Below are positions 1 through 9,570 of a DNA stretch of 64,000 nt, one piece after another (positions within the stretch are counted from its first letter, which is position 1; each line of letters begins with the position of its first letter). Both the position numbers and the translations under genes were made by a program. The DNA is taken from NCBI RefSeq assembly GCF_042263505.1, contig NZ_JBHKFI010000009.1:62001-126000 (forward strand). The letters are read 5' to 3'. The notes below the pieces were generated by a model. It did no database searches. It was not told where the DNA came from and saw only the letters and a program-made list of their open reading frames with translations. This DNA is from Bacillus_BE sp042263505 (GTDB taxonomy: Bacteria; Bacillota; Bacilli; Bacillales; Cytobacillaceae).

Positions 1-1
1 T

Positions 2-766
2 ATCACGAATCATGGACCGGTTGTTGGAGTGATTGGTTCAATTCCCCCACATCTTTTAGAGGAAAGCCAAAAAAATAAACCAATGGATATCAAAAATATG
101 CAGATTGATATCGGGGCTGATGATAAAGAAGATGCAGAAAGAATCGGGATTAAGCCAGGACAATCCATTTTACCAATTTGCCCATTTACCGTCATGGCAA
201 ATGAGAAAAAGATTATGGCAAAAGCTTGGGATAACCGCTATGGTTGCGGATTAGCGATTGAATTATTAGAAGAATTGAAAGGTGAAAAATTGCCGAACAT
301 CCTTTATTCTGGGGCAACAGTTCAAGAGGAAGTCGGCCTTAGAGGTGCTCAAACAGCAGCTAATATGATTAAGCCGGATCTCTTTTTTGCTTTAGATGCA
401 AGCCCTGCAAATGATATGACAGGAGATAAAAATGAGTTTGGTCACATTGGAAAAGGGGTTCTCCTTCGTATTTTGGATCGGTCCATGGTGACCCACCGCG
501 GAATGAGAGAATTTGTACTAGATACAGCAGAAACTCATCATATTCCATATCAATATTTTGTATCACAAGGGGGCACAGATGCAGGAAAAGTCCACCTTGC
601 TAATGAAGGAATACCAAGTGCTGTTATCGGAATATGCTCTCGATATATCCATACCCATGCTTCCATCATCCATGTAGATGATTATTTGGCAGCCAAGGAA
701 TTATTGGTGAAGTTAGTTAAAGCTTGTGATCGAACCACAGTTAATACTATTCTTGAAAATAGTTAA
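2..766 (+). CDS. ytoP: M42 family glutamyl aminopeptidase, 5' end cut by window
   Basis: This is the C-terminal two thirds of an M42-family (PepA/FrvX-like) metallo-aminopeptidase; the reading frame is open from base 2, so the start lies outside the window. Visible family features are DNRYGCG (metal-ligand Asp), TVQEEVGLRGA (catalytic and metal Glu pair), ALDAS.AND (metal Asp) and SRYIHTHASIIHVDDY near the C-terminus (metal His). The family forms large cytosolic dodecameric shells with two metal ions per subunit and trims peptides. Position before ytpP/ytpQ/sftA matches B. subtilis ytoP. A terminator-like hairpin follows directly. Confidence 0.9.
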   Translation: MTNHGPVVGVIGSIPPHLLEESQKNKPMDIKNMQIDIGADDKEDAERIGIKPGQSILPICPFTVMANEKKIMAKAWDNRYGCGLAIELLEELKGEKLPNILYSGATVQEEVGLRGAQTAANMIKPDLFFALDASPANDMTGDKNEFGHIGKGVLLRILDRSMVTHRGMREFVLDTAETHHIPYQYFVSQGGTDAGKVHLANEGIPSAVIGICSRYIHTHASIIHVDDYLAAKELLVKLVKACDRTTVNTILENS

Positions 767-774
767 TTTTCACT

Positions 775-807
775 AAGGAGGCATCTATCGGGGAGGCCTC
801 CTTTTTA
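775..807 (+). terminator. Intrinsic terminator after ytoP
   Basis: The hairpin GGAGGC...GCCTCC (arms at 777-782 and 796-801) is followed by TTTTT. It lies nine bases after the ytoP stop and just before the next gene's ribosome binding site. Confidence 0.75.
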
Positions 808-822
808 TAAGGAGAGTTGTCA

Positions 823-1329
823 ATGAAAGTGGTAATTGGAACTAAAAATCCCGCAAAGGTGAAAGCGGTAGAAGAAGCATTTTCTCATTATCCATGTACG
901 CTTAATTCTATTGATGTATCATCAGGTGTAAGCCCTCAACCTTTTTCTGATGAGGAAACCATTCAAGGGGCCTTGAATCGTGCAGAAGGGGCCTTAAATC
1001 TTGGTCAAGGGGACATTGGAATCGGACTTGAAGGTGGGGTTCACAAAACGGAACATGGATTATTTTTATGTAATTGGGGGGCTCTTGCTGTAAAAGGCAG
1101 ATCGCCTATTATTGCTGGTGGGGCAAGAATTCTTTTACCTGAGGAGATTGCTGGTGAATTATATAAAGGCAATGAACTGGGGCCGGTGATGGAAGGATAT
1201 GTGAATATAAAAAATGTAAGGAAAAAAGAAGGGGCAATTGGAATTTTCACCAATGGTGTTGTAAGCCGTGCAGAAATGTTTCTTCATGTCATGAATCTGC
1301 TAGTGGGTCAGTATGAATACCAAAGATAA
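823..1329 (+). CDS. DUF84 (YjjX-like) inosine/xanthosine triphosphatase
   Basis: The protein has 168 residues and begins MKVVIGTKNPAKVKAVEEAF, the signature N-terminus of the DUF84/YjjX family (fold related to Maf/HAM1). Family members hydrolyse non-canonical ITP/XTP and so clean the nucleotide pool. Further family motifs are SGVSPQPFSDEET and GIGLEGGV. I chose the ATG at 823 because AAGGAGAG sits 8 bases upstream; an in-frame TTG at 817 would be too close. It stands alone after a terminator. Confidence 0.85.
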   Translation: MKVVIGTKNPAKVKAVEEAFSHYPCTLNSIDVSSGVSPQPFSDEETIQGALNRAEGALNLGQGDIGIGLEGGVHKTEHGLFLCNWGALAVKGRSPIIAGGARILLPEEIAGELYKGNELGPVMEGYVNIKNVRKKEGAIGIFTNGVVSRAEMFLHVMNLLVGQYEYQR

Positions 1330-1433
1330 TTGTGCCCGTAAAACAGTGGCTCTAAAAAGAGACTTGTCATCATATTAGGTGAAAGTTTATCATTATATTG
1401 GAGTTATTAGCTACTGAGCAAGGAGGAAAAGAA

Positions 1434-1943
1434 ATGGTTCAACAAATGAAGGCAGCCCTGCTTATCATCATTGCCGTTTTTTTACTTAGCGCATGTACGA
1501 CTTCATTTAAAGAGGAACAGAAGAAAATTATCTCGTCAGTTGAAACAGCTATGAAAAAGAAACCAAGTAAGTCCAATACTCAGAATGAGGTCATTCAATA
1601 TAAGCTTCCGCTAGGCTTTGAAATAAAGAAAGAAACTCCTAATAATATTATTCTACATAATGGTTCAAAAACGTATATTCTCTTTTATAATCAACATGAG
1701 AATTCATTAAGTCAGGTTGTTTTTCAATCGACATTACAGCACAAAAAGGAATATGATGTGAAGCAAACATTTAAAGAAAAGGACAAGTTTGGATACCTTC
1801 TCATTGAGAAGCTTTCGGATAAGAAAAACGAGATGACCGTTGGCATCGGTGGAGTCAAAATGACAACTGAAGCCAAAACAGACATCCTTGCTTCCGAGGC
1901 TACTACCATGGTTGATATTGTGAATTCCGTTTCCGTAAAATAA
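1434..1943 (+). CDS. Small lipoprotein of unknown function
   Basis: The 169-residue product starts at the ATG after GGAGGAAAAGAA and has a hydrophobic stretch (about residues 8-18) ending in the lipobox LLSAC, so it should be lipid-anchored to the outer face of the membrane. The mature part is Lys-rich and has no motif I recognise. An in-frame ATG at 1398 lacks a ribosome binding site and would put a charged stretch before the signal peptide. The function is unknown; position between the DUF84 gene and ytpP gives no clue. Confidence 0.8.
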   Translation: MVQQMKAALLIIIAVFLLSACTTSFKEEQKKIISSVETAMKKKPSKSNTQNEVIQYKLPLGFEIKKETPNNIILHNGSKTYILFYNQHENSLSQVVFQSTLQHKKEYDVKQTFKEKDKFGYLLIEKLSDKKNEMTVGIGGVKMTTEAKTDILASEATTMVDIVNSVSVK

Positions 1944-1945
1944 TT

Positions 1946-1973
1946 CCGAAGACCGTTTTTCTTCGGTTTTTTT
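1946..1973 (+). terminator. Intrinsic terminator after the lipoprotein gene
   Basis: The hairpin CCGAAG...CTTCGG (arms 1946-1951 and 1961-1966) is followed by seven T, three bases after the stop codon. Confidence 0.75.
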
Positions 1974-2118
1974 CTGAAAAAAAATGGAGAATCTAATGGA
2001 GAGTTAAATTGATTTCACAAGCGATGCATTTCATTAGACCTACAGGGATATGTTTGATAGTATCAGATTATAAGAAATGGAAGAAAAATATGTATATTTG
2101 CAAAGGAGGAAGTTCAAA

Positions 2119-2436
2119 ATGAAAGACCTTGAGTCCTTTGAACAATTTGAACAGTTAAAGAATAACGGTAAACATATTTTTATGTTTTCAGCTGGCTGGT
2201 GTCCAGATTGCCGTGTGATAGAACCAGTTTTACCGGAAATTGAAGCAAAATATTCGGACTATACCTTTATTCATATAGATCGTGATGATTATATTGATTT
2301 ATGTCAGCAGCTTGACATATTTGGGATTCCAAGTTTTGTCGCGTTTGAAGATGGGAAAGAGCTCGGTAGATTTGTTAGCAAGGATCGCAAAACTCAAGAA
2401 GAAATTGAAAATTTTATTGATGGATTAAAGGGTTAA
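2119..2436 (+). CDS. ytpP: Thioredoxin-like protein YtpP
   Basis: This is a 105-residue single-domain thioredoxin-fold protein with the active-site motif WCPDC (about residues 30-34), in place of the WCGPC of thioredoxin, and the cis-Pro segment GIPSFVAF. It probably works as a cytosolic thiol-disulfide oxidoreductase. The ATG at 2119 is preceded by AAAGGAGGAAG. It sits just before ytpQ as in B. subtilis. Confidence 0.9.
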   Translation: MKDLESFEQFEQLKNNGKHIFMFSAGWCPDCRVIEPVLPEIEAKYSDYTFIHIDRDDYIDLCQQLDIFGIPSFVAFEDGKELGRFVSKDRKTQEEIENFIDGLKG

Positions 2437-2532
2437 GAAAAATATGAATGGAATCCAACGAATTGATCGTTTAGGCTGGCTCATTTTTAGGGAGTCAGCC
2501 TTCCATTTGTAAATAGAAAGGGGGAAAGAACG

Positions 2533-3333
2533 ATGAAGATGGATAGTCAAAGAATGAAGAAGGAACTTGAAGCCAGGCTTCTTCAAGATAATCGAACGTT
2601 TTCATATGATCGAAAAAAAGAACAATTACGGATTGAAAATAGAGAAACGAACAAAGGGATTACGATCTCTTTACCTGAGCTCGTTGGAAAGTGGCAGGAC
2701 AAAAAAGATAGGGCTATTGATGAAGTGGTTTATTATGTTGAACAGGGACTTCAAGCGATGGAAAATGAAGTCGAATTAACAGGTCAGGAAAAAAGGATTT
2801 ATCCAGTTATCCGCTCCACATCCTTTCCCATTGAAAAGTCTGAAGGAGTGCCTTTTATTGTTGATGAGCATACAGCAGAAACGAGAATCTATTATGCAGT
2901 CGATCAAGGAAAAACCTATCGACTCATTGATGAAAGCTTGCTGAAAGCTGAAGGGTGGAATCATCAGCAAATTCGCGAAATGGCCATGTTTAATGTACGC
3001 TCTTTATCCACAAAGGTAAAGTCTGATCGGGTTGCAGAGAATACCTTTTACTTTTTAAGTACAAATGATGGCTATGATGCAAGCAGAATATTAAATGATT
3101 CATTTCTCAAGGAAATGTCGCAAAAAATCACTGGGACAATGGCAGTTGCGGTTCCTCATCAAGACGTGCTAATTATTGCGGATATAAAGAATGACACGGG
3201 ATATGATGTATTGGCACAAATGACAATGAGCTTTTTTGCAAATGGTCATGTACCGATTACAGCTCTTTCTTTTTTATATCAAAATGGAGAACTCGAACCA
3301 ATATTTATTTTAGGTAAGAATAAAAAAAGGTAG
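2533..3333 (+). CDS. ytpQ: DUF1444 family protein YtpQ
   Basis: The 266-residue protein matches YtpQ of B. subtilis in length, order and family (DUF1444). The function is not established. The N-terminal 50 residues are charged and helical; the rest looks like a soluble alpha/beta protein with no signal peptide. The start ATG follows AAAGGGGGAAAGAACG. In B. subtilis ytpR comes next, but here a terminator and then sftA follow. Confidence 0.88.
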   Translation: MKMDSQRMKKELEARLLQDNRTFSYDRKKEQLRIENRETNKGITISLPELVGKWQDKKDRAIDEVVYYVEQGLQAMENEVELTGQEKRIYPVIRSTSFPIEKSEGVPFIVDEHTAETRIYYAVDQGKTYRLIDESLLKAEGWNHQQIREMAMFNVRSLSTKVKSDRVAENTFYFLSTNDGYDASRILNDSFLKEMSQKITGTMAVAVPHQDVLIIADIKNDTGYDVLAQMTMSFFANGHVPITALSFLYQNGELEPIFILGKNKKR

Positions 3334-3358
3334 TTGATCCTATATATGGATAATTGAT

Positions 3359-3383
3359 AAGCCACATCATGTGTGGCTTTTTC
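3359..3383 (+). terminator. Intrinsic terminator after ytpQ
   Basis: The inverted repeat AAGCCACA...TGTGGCTT is followed by a short T run, 25 bases after the ytpQ stop. Confidence 0.75.
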
Positions 3384-3496
3384 CCATTTTCTCCCCTCTC
3401 CTGATTAAATTGGCTTATTCTTTTATTTTAACTCGAAATTTTTCAAATTACTGTTAAAATAGGTATGTAGTTAGATTTGAGAAAGAGTGATTACTT

Positions 3497-6145
3497 TTGA
3501 GTTGGATTAAAAAATTTTTTCAAATGTTTAAATCTGAAGATGAATATGAAGAAATTGAAGATTTTTCATACGATGAAGAATATGATGAGCGAAATATAAA
3601 TACAAGAAATAATCATCCTGATGGGAAAGGAAATTTAGACACAAAGGTTTTTTATCAATATCCAAAAGGTCAATTTAAATTCCCACTTATACCGGATGAG
3701 TCTAAAGAGGAAAGTGAAAAAATATCGAGTAACCGCAAGCAAATTCATCATCCTCCACGGTCTGGGTTAAGTGATCATGGGGATGAGCAAATTGCAAACA
3801 AAAGGCGTGAGCAGTCTATTCCGCTGTCAAGTAAAAAAGAGATAGAAGTCGTTATACATAATCGAAGGCCTTTTCGTCCCACAGAAATTCCTTCACCTAT
3901 TTATGGATACAATCGACCAGTAAGAAAAGCAAAAGAGCGCCAAGAAATTGTCGAGTTTGAATTACATGCATTTACTGAAAAGGATGATGAGTTGGTTAAA
4001 AAGAATGTTCAACCCATTCAGGTAGAGCAGATTTTGGCTGAGGAAAAGCTCGATATGCAGGAAAACAATAATGTGGTTGATGAATCTTTAACTAGTGACT
4101 TGGAAATGACTCAATTGAAAGGAACAGGGCATAAGGATGTTCCATCTAAAGAAGAGGAAGTCGTTTCTGCCTTCGATTCATCTCCATTTGTAGCGGCAGC
4201 GATGGAACTGGATAGTACGGATGAAGGTAGTTCGATTGAAGATAAATTTGATTTTCCAAGTGAACTGGATATAACCGACGTAGAAACAAATGCGGATGAA
4301 ATTGAATTACAAGCCGAAGCAATGATGGAGTATGAAACTATTGAAACGAATATTGAAGAGGGAATGGAGGTAGAAAAAGCAGCAATAAAAGGAAATGACG
4401 ATCCACAAGAGTCCTCAATATCGGTTCACACAATGGATGAAGAAAAAACATCTATGGAGGATTCTGAAAACGAAGTCATAATTGCTGATGACCATTCTTC
4501 TTCTAATGATGAATTTTTGGATAAAGAATCAAAAGAAGAAGAGAAAAGAAACAAACATCGATCTCATTTACCTTTTAATGTTATCATGCTTAAGCAAGAC
4601 AAACGGAAGATTGACCATTCCCTAATGACAAACGAGAAAAAGCCTTCTGTCTCATCAAGTTCTGAGACAGAAGAGTGTCATACAAAAACGGTGGAACAGA
4701 ATCCATCCTCTGAGATTCAAGAATACAAGTTTCCAGCAACTGAATTATTGACTCCACCTGCTGTGACGGATGTTAGTGATGAATGGTTGAATGAGCAAGA
4801 GCAGTTTCTAAATGAAACTTTGATGAATTTTAATGTAGGGGCTAAGGTCGTAAACGTAACTCAGGGCCCTGCTGTAACTCGTTTTGAAGTTCAGCCTGAC
4901 CCTGGAGTAAAAGTAAATAAAATTACAAATTTATCTGATGATATTAAACTCAGTCTTGCTGCAAAGGATATCCGTATTGAAGCACCGATCCCTGGGAAGC
5001 ACACAATTGGAATTGAGGTACCTAATCAGAAAAGCCGACCTGTTTTTATTAGTGAGATTATTAATAGCCATGTATTTAAACAGCAGGAGTCGCCACTAAC
5101 GGCTGTTCTTGGTCTTGATATTTCAGGAAAACCGATTGTAACCGATTTACGAAAAATGCCCCATGGATTAATTGCAGGGGCTACAGGCTCAGGAAAGAGT
5201 GTTTGTATCAATTCCATCTTAGTTAGCTTATTATATAAAGCGACACCTGATGATTTAAAGCTGCTTCTGATTGACCCTAAAATGGTTGAACTTGCACCTT
5301 ACAATCAAATTCCGCATCTTGTTAGTCCAGTTATCACGGATGTTAAAGCTGCGACTGCTGCTTTAAAATGGGCAGTTGATGAAATGGAGCGACGTTATGA
5401 ATTATTTGCTCATACAGGGGTAAGGGATATTACAAGGTTCAATGAGCTTGCAGAAAATCATCAACGATATGCAGATAAATTACCTTATATTGTGATTATT
5501 ATTGATGAGCTTGCTGATCTGATGATGATGTCCCCAGCAGATGTGGAAGAAGCTATTTGCCGTATTGCTCAAAAAGCAAGAGCTTGTGGCATTCATTTAA
5601 TCATAGCTACACAAAGACCATCTGTGGACGTCATTACAGGTTTAATTAAGGCCAATGTGCCAACTAGAATTGCCTTTTCTGTATCATCTCAGATTGATTC
5701 AAGAACGATCATCGATATCGGAGGAGCTGAAAAGCTTCTCGGACGAGGGGATATGCTCTTCCTTGAAAATGGAACCTCAAAGCCGGTAAGGCTTCAAGGT
5801 ACCTTTGTCTCAGATACAGAGATTGATGATGTGGTTCAACATGTTCGGGAACAGCAAGAACCGGATTATTTATTCCATCAGGAAGAGTTAATCAAAAAGG
5901 CGCAAATTACTGAGGAAGAAGATGAATTGTTTTATGAAGCATGTGAATTTGTAGTTGACCAAGGAGGTGCTTCAACATCCGGTATCCAACGCCGATTTAA
6001 AATTGGATATAATCGAGCAGCACGATTGATTGACATGATGGAGCAACAGGGATTTATATCCGAAGCGCGAGGAAGTAAACCAAGGGATGTTCTTATTACA
6101 GAAGCGGAATTAGAATCGATTCAAGATTCTAATGCAATGTTTTAA
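3497..6145 (+). CDS. sftA: FtsK/SpoIIIE-type DNA translocase SftA
   Basis: The 882-residue protein starts at TTG. Residues 1 to about 420 are acidic, low-complexity and presumably disordered, with no membrane segments. After it come an alpha/beta FtsK motor with Walker A GATGSGKS near residue 560 and Walker B IIIDELADLMM near 667, and a C-terminal winged-helix gamma domain (ends RAARLIDMMEQQGFI). SftA is the soluble septal translocase that moves chromosome arms away from the closing vegetative septum and reads SRS/KOPS-like polar sequences through gamma. Lack of N-terminal membrane helices separates it from SpoIIIE. Confidence 0.95.
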   Translation: MSWIKKFFQMFKSEDEYEEIEDFSYDEEYDERNINTRNNHPDGKGNLDTKVFYQYPKGQFKFPLIPDESKEESEKISSNRKQIHHPPRSGLSDHGDEQIANKRREQSIPLSSKKEIEVVIHNRRPFRPTEIPSPIYGYNRPVRKAKERQEIVEFELHAFTEKDDELVKKNVQPIQVEQILAEEKLDMQENNNVVDESLTSDLEMTQLKGTGHKDVPSKEEEVVSAFDSSPFVAAAMELDSTDEGSSIEDKFDFPSELDITDVETNADEIELQAEAMMEYETIETNIEEGMEVEKAAIKGNDDPQESSISVHTMDEEKTSMEDSENEVIIADDHSSSNDEFLDKESKEEEKRNKHRSHLPFNVIMLKQDKRKIDHSLMTNEKKPSVSSSSETEECHTKTVEQNPSSEIQEYKFPATELLTPPAVTDVSDEWLNEQEQFLNETLMNFNVGAKVVNVTQGPAVTRFEVQPDPGVKVNKITNLSDDIKLSLAAKDIRIEAPIPGKHTIGIEVPNQKSRPVFISEIINSHVFKQQESPLTAVLGLDISGKPIVTDLRKMPHGLIAGATGSGKSVCINSILVSLLYKATPDDLKLLLIDPKMVELAPYNQIPHLVSPVITDVKAATAALKWAVDEMERRYELFAHTGVRDITRFNELAENHQRYADKLPYIVIIIDELADLMMMSPADVEEAICRIAQKARACGIHLIIATQRPSVDVITGLIKANVPTRIAFSVSSQIDSRTIIDIGGAEKLLGRGDMLFLENGTSKPVRLQGTFVSDTEIDDVVQHVREQQEPDYLFHQEELIKKAQITEEEDELFYEACEFVVDQGGASTSGIQRRFKIGYNRAARLIDMMEQQGFISEARGSKPRDVLITEAELESIQDSNAMF

Positions 6146-6390
6146 TCTATGGGTATTCTTGCCTGTATAAATCAAATAATAATTGTAGGATATTTGTGAA
6201 TTTGCATGAAAATGTAATTTTATTATAAGACTTATACAAAAATCGATACATAGTATTTATTATTTATTATGGTATAATGTCTTAATATGATGAATGCTAG
6301 TTTGAGTGTTGATATATTCTGTTGTATGAGCAAATATAGTGAAATGTCATATACTGTTTTACAGATAGACGCAATTGGGAGGTTCTTTAT

Positions 6391-7689
6391 ATGACTATTT
6401 ACCATTTTGTGGGGATTAAAGGTTCTGGAATGAGTGCCTTAGCACAAGTTTTGCATGATATGCATTTTGTAGTACAAGGGTCTGATATTGAAAAGCACTT
6501 CTTTACTCAAGTAGCCCTTGAACAAGCAGGAATAAAGATCCTTCCCTTTCAAAAGGAAAATATAAAACCTGGAATGGTCATTATTGCGGGAAATGCTTTT
6601 CCAGATACTCATGAGGAAATAGTGGAAGCAGTAAGGCTTGGCCTTCCCGTCATTCGATATCATCGCTTTTTAGGTGACTTTTTGCAAAACTTTACTAGTG
6701 TTGCGATAACTGGGGCACATGGAAAAACGTCGACAACGGGGCTTCTAGCTCATGTAATGGGCGGTGCGAAGCCTACTTCTTTCTTAATAGGAGATGGAAC
6801 CGGTAAGGGAGAGAAAGACGCACATTATTTTGTATTTGAGGCGTGTGAATATAGAAGGCATTTTCTATCCTATTTTCCAGATTATGCAATCATGACGAAT
6901 ATTGATTTTGATCATCCTGATTATTTTGCCAATATTGAAGATGTGTTCTCTGCTTTTCAGGAATTGGCATTACAAGTGAAAAAGGGAATTATTGCATGTG
7001 GGGATAATGAGCAGCTTCAAAAAATTCAGGCAAAGGTTCCTGTTCTTTTTTATGGATTTGGCGAAGAAAATGATTTTCAAGCAAGAAATGTGGTCAAATC
7101 GACAGAGGGTACAACCTTTGATGTTTTTGTACGCAATACATTTTTTGAAAGCTTTTCAATCCCTTTCTTTGGCAATCATAATGTTTTAAATGCCCTTGCT
7201 GTTATTGCCCTTTGCCATTATGAAGGGATTAGTGCTGAAATCGTAAAAAGCCATTTAATGACCTTCCAAGGGGTTAAAAGAAGATTTACGGAAAAACACG
7301 TTGGAAATCAAATTTTAATTGATGATTATGCTCATCATCCAACTGAAATCCGGGCTACTTTAGATGCCATAGGACAAAAATATCCGGATAAAAGAGTTGT
7401 TGCTGTATTTCAGCCACATACTTTTACAAGGACGCAGACATTTTTACAAGATTTTGCGGATAGCTTAAATTTGGCGGATCAAGTCTTTTTATGTGAAATC
7501 TTTGGTTCTGTAAGAGAGAATCACGGCAAGCTGACGATCACTGATTTGCAGGCTAAAATTCCTAATTCTGTTGTAATTACAGAAGATGGAACGAAAATCT
7601 TGAGGAATTACGATAATAGCGTTATTGTGTTTATGGGTGCAGGGGATATTCAAAAATTCCAAGAAGCTTATGAAAAACAAGTACAATAA
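6391..7689 (+). CDS. murC: UDP-N-acetylmuramate--L-alanine ligase
   Basis: MurC adds L-Ala to UDP-MurNAc using ATP, the first step of stem-peptide synthesis in the cytoplasm. The 432-residue protein has the N-terminal Rossmann motif GIKGSGMSALAQ, the Mur ligase P-loop GAHGKTST (near residue 108), the central YFANIEDV and HNVLNALA motifs, and the C-terminal DDYAHHPTEIRAT. Length is normal. A ribosome binding site GGGAGG lies 10 bases before the ATG. Following sftA matches B. subtilis. Confidence 0.96.
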   Translation: MTIYHFVGIKGSGMSALAQVLHDMHFVVQGSDIEKHFFTQVALEQAGIKILPFQKENIKPGMVIIAGNAFPDTHEEIVEAVRLGLPVIRYHRFLGDFLQNFTSVAITGAHGKTSTTGLLAHVMGGAKPTSFLIGDGTGKGEKDAHYFVFEACEYRRHFLSYFPDYAIMTNIDFDHPDYFANIEDVFSAFQELALQVKKGIIACGDNEQLQKIQAKVPVLFYGFGEENDFQARNVVKSTEGTTFDVFVRNTFFESFSIPFFGNHNVLNALAVIALCHYEGISAEIVKSHLMTFQGVKRRFTEKHVGNQILIDDYAHHPTEIRATLDAIGQKYPDKRVVAVFQPHTFTRTQTFLQDFADSLNLADQVFLCEIFGSVRENHGKLTITDLQAKIPNSVVITEDGTKILRNYDNSVIVFMGAGDIQKFQEAYEKQVQ

Positions 7690-7692
7690 AAT

Positions 7693-7729
7693 AAAAGGCC
7701 AGCCTCAGCAGAATGAGGCTGGCCTTTTA
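7693..7729. terminator. Bidirectional terminator between murC and the M29 peptidase gene
   Basis: AAAAGGCCAGCCTCA pairs with TGAGGCTGGCCTTTT, with A/T tracts on both sides. The flanking genes converge, so it can serve both strands. Confidence 0.9.
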
Positions 7730-7754
7730 GTAAGGATAAGGGTAGAAGCGCGGG

Positions 7755-8870
7755 TTATTTTAAATTTTCTGGATTTAGTGATTCTAGTTCAGAAATGACA
7801 AATCGTCCGTCCTTTCTAATTAGCACGTCATCGAAGTAAATTTCGCCACCACCATACTCTGGTCTTTGAATATTGACCAAATCCCAATGGATATTGGAGT
7901 GATTTCCATTAAAGGCATCATCGTAGCATTGACCTGGTGTAAAGTGGAAACTTCCATCGATTTTTTCATCAAAAAGAATGTCCTGCATTGGTTGTTGAAT
8001 AAATGGGTTTACTCCAATGGCGAATTCACCAACATACCGTGCCCCTTCATCCGTATCAAAAACTTTGTTGACACGCTCTGTATCATTAGCGGTTGCTTCG
8101 ACAATTTTTCCGTTCTTAAACGTTAGTTTTACATGTTCAAATGTAAATCCTTGATATGGAGAAGGGGTATTATAAGTTACGACACCGTTAACGGAGTCCT
8201 TTACAGGGGCTGTATAAACCTCTCCATCTGGAATATTCATTTGTCCAGAGCATTTAATAGCAGGAATATCTTTAATAGAGAAGGTTAAATCTGTCCCTGG
8301 ACCAGTAAGACGGACCTTATCCGTTTTATTCATTAAGGTGACAAGATTGTCCATCGCCTTATCCATTTTGCTATAATCTAAATTACATACTTTAAAGTAA
8401 AAATCTTCGAATCCCTCTGTGCTCATTTTGGCCAATTGTGCCATAGAAGAGGTAGGATAACGAAGGACTACCCATTTTGTTTTTGGAACACGAATGTTAG
8501 TATGGACTTTTTTCCCAATGGTGCTGCCATGGATTTTCATTTTATCATCGGGCACATCTGCTTGTTCATTAATGTTATTTCCTGAACGAAGACCTATGTA
8601 TGCATCCATATGACTCATTACATTTGCTTCAAAATCAGCTATCATGTTAAAGTGTTCATCACTAGCACCCATGAGGAGCTCACGATCGACTTGATTGTCT
8701 TTAATGGATACAAATGGATAACCTCCTGCGGCATAAGCCTCTTTCACTAATGCCGTTACCAATTCCTTTTGCAGCCCAAAATTCTCGATGAGTACTTTCT
8801 CACCTTTTTGAAGACGAATAGAATAATTAATTAGATTCTTTGCCAGTATTTCAATTCGAGGGTCTCTCAT
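7755..8870 (-). CDS. M29 family aminopeptidase (thermophilic aminopeptidase type)
   Basis: The 371-residue protein belongs to peptidase family M29 (AmpS/aminopeptidase T), two-metal cytosolic aminopeptidases. Family segments seen are YPTSSMAQLAKMS, TDLTFSIK (metal Glu/Asp region), IPDGEVYTAPV with the catalytic Glu, GEFAIGVNPFI, and the C-terminal HFTPGQCYDDAF...NHSNIHWDLV. It is shorter than the 410-residue B. subtilis AmpS, matching the shorter subgroup. It is convergent with murC and apparently a single-gene unit. Confidence 0.9.
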   Translation of the reverse strand: MRDPRIEILAKNLINYSIRLQKGEKVLIENFGLQKELVTALVKEAYAAGGYPFVSIKDNQVDRELLMGASDEHFNMIADFEANVMSHMDAYIGLRSGNNINEQADVPDDKMKIHGSTIGKKVHTNIRVPKTKWVVLRYPTSSMAQLAKMSTEGFEDFYFKVCNLDYSKMDKAMDNLVTLMNKTDKVRLTGPGTDLTFSIKDIPAIKCSGQMNIPDGEVYTAPVKDSVNGVVTYNTPSPYQGFTFEHVKLTFKNGKIVEATANDTERVNKVFDTDEGARYVGEFAIGVNPFIQQPMQDILFDEKIDGSFHFTPGQCYDDAFNGNHSNIHWDLVNIQRPEYGGGEIYFDDVLIRKDGRFVISELESLNPENLK

Positions 8871-9081
8871 TCTAAATCTCTCCTATACATTTTTAGACAT
8901 TTACGTTTCTATTGTAACCTAAATTAAGAAAATTGTTGAATGATTGAATCAATTCATTTTTATGATAATATTTTCTTAAGGGCTTCCATTCTAGAAAACA
9001 TGGTTTGGAATGACTTGAACAAAAGAAATATAAAATAGAACTTATACAAAAAAATTGTTGACCATTCGGAGGTGCCTTAGC

Positions 9082-9552
9082 TTGATTATTATTCTTTATT
9101 TAAGTGTTGCAATCATCGCCATTGCTTTCGTTATTCTTGTTATCTTTGTTTCGAAAACGTTAAAATCATTACAGGGAACATTAGAAAGTGTATCTGAAAC
9201 ATTGGGAGGACTTGAAAAGCAGCTTGATGGTGTTACACGCGAGACTACTGAACTGCTACATAAGACCAATGATGTTGTTCTTGACATCCAACAAAAATCT
9301 GAAAGCCTTAATACGGTTTTTGATGCTGTAAAAGATGTAGGAACAACCATAAAAGGGTTTAATCACTCGCTTCAAAATGTTACGAATACTGTAGAAAAGC
9401 AGTTGGAGCAAAATAAGGAAAAGGTGACTCAAGTCGTTCAATGGAGTAATATTTTTCTTGAATTAAAAGATAAATGGAAATCTCGAAAACAACAAACAAT
9501 AGAGCATGAACAGGAAGAGCACAAACGGTTAAGGAATCAAGCCAATATGTAA
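9082..9552 (+). CDS. ytxG: DUF948 membrane-anchored protein YtxG
   Basis: The 156-residue protein has one N-terminal membrane helix (about residues 3-24) followed by a long amphipathic, coiled-coil-prone region typical of DUF948. I place the start at the TTG at 9082 because CGGAGGTG is 10 bases upstream; longer versions add a stretch that would include the ribosome binding site. It begins the ytxG-ytxH-ytxJ operon, a general stress operon in B. subtilis. I could not identify a convincing SigB or SigH promoter by eye. The function is unknown. Confidence 0.85.
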   Translation: MIIILYLSVAIIAIAFVILVIFVSKTLKSLQGTLESVSETLGGLEKQLDGVTRETTELLHKTNDVVLDIQQKSESLNTVFDAVKDVGTTIKGFNHSLQNVTNTVEKQLEQNKEKVTQVVQWSNIFLELKDKWKSRKQQTIEHEQEEHKRLRNQANM

Positions 9553-9570
9553 TATAATGGAGGAGATTTT

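Noticed and set aside
2471..2507. Terminator after ytpP
   Set aside because: GGCTGGCTC/GAGTCAGCC forms a stem but no T run follows, so I do not call it a terminator.
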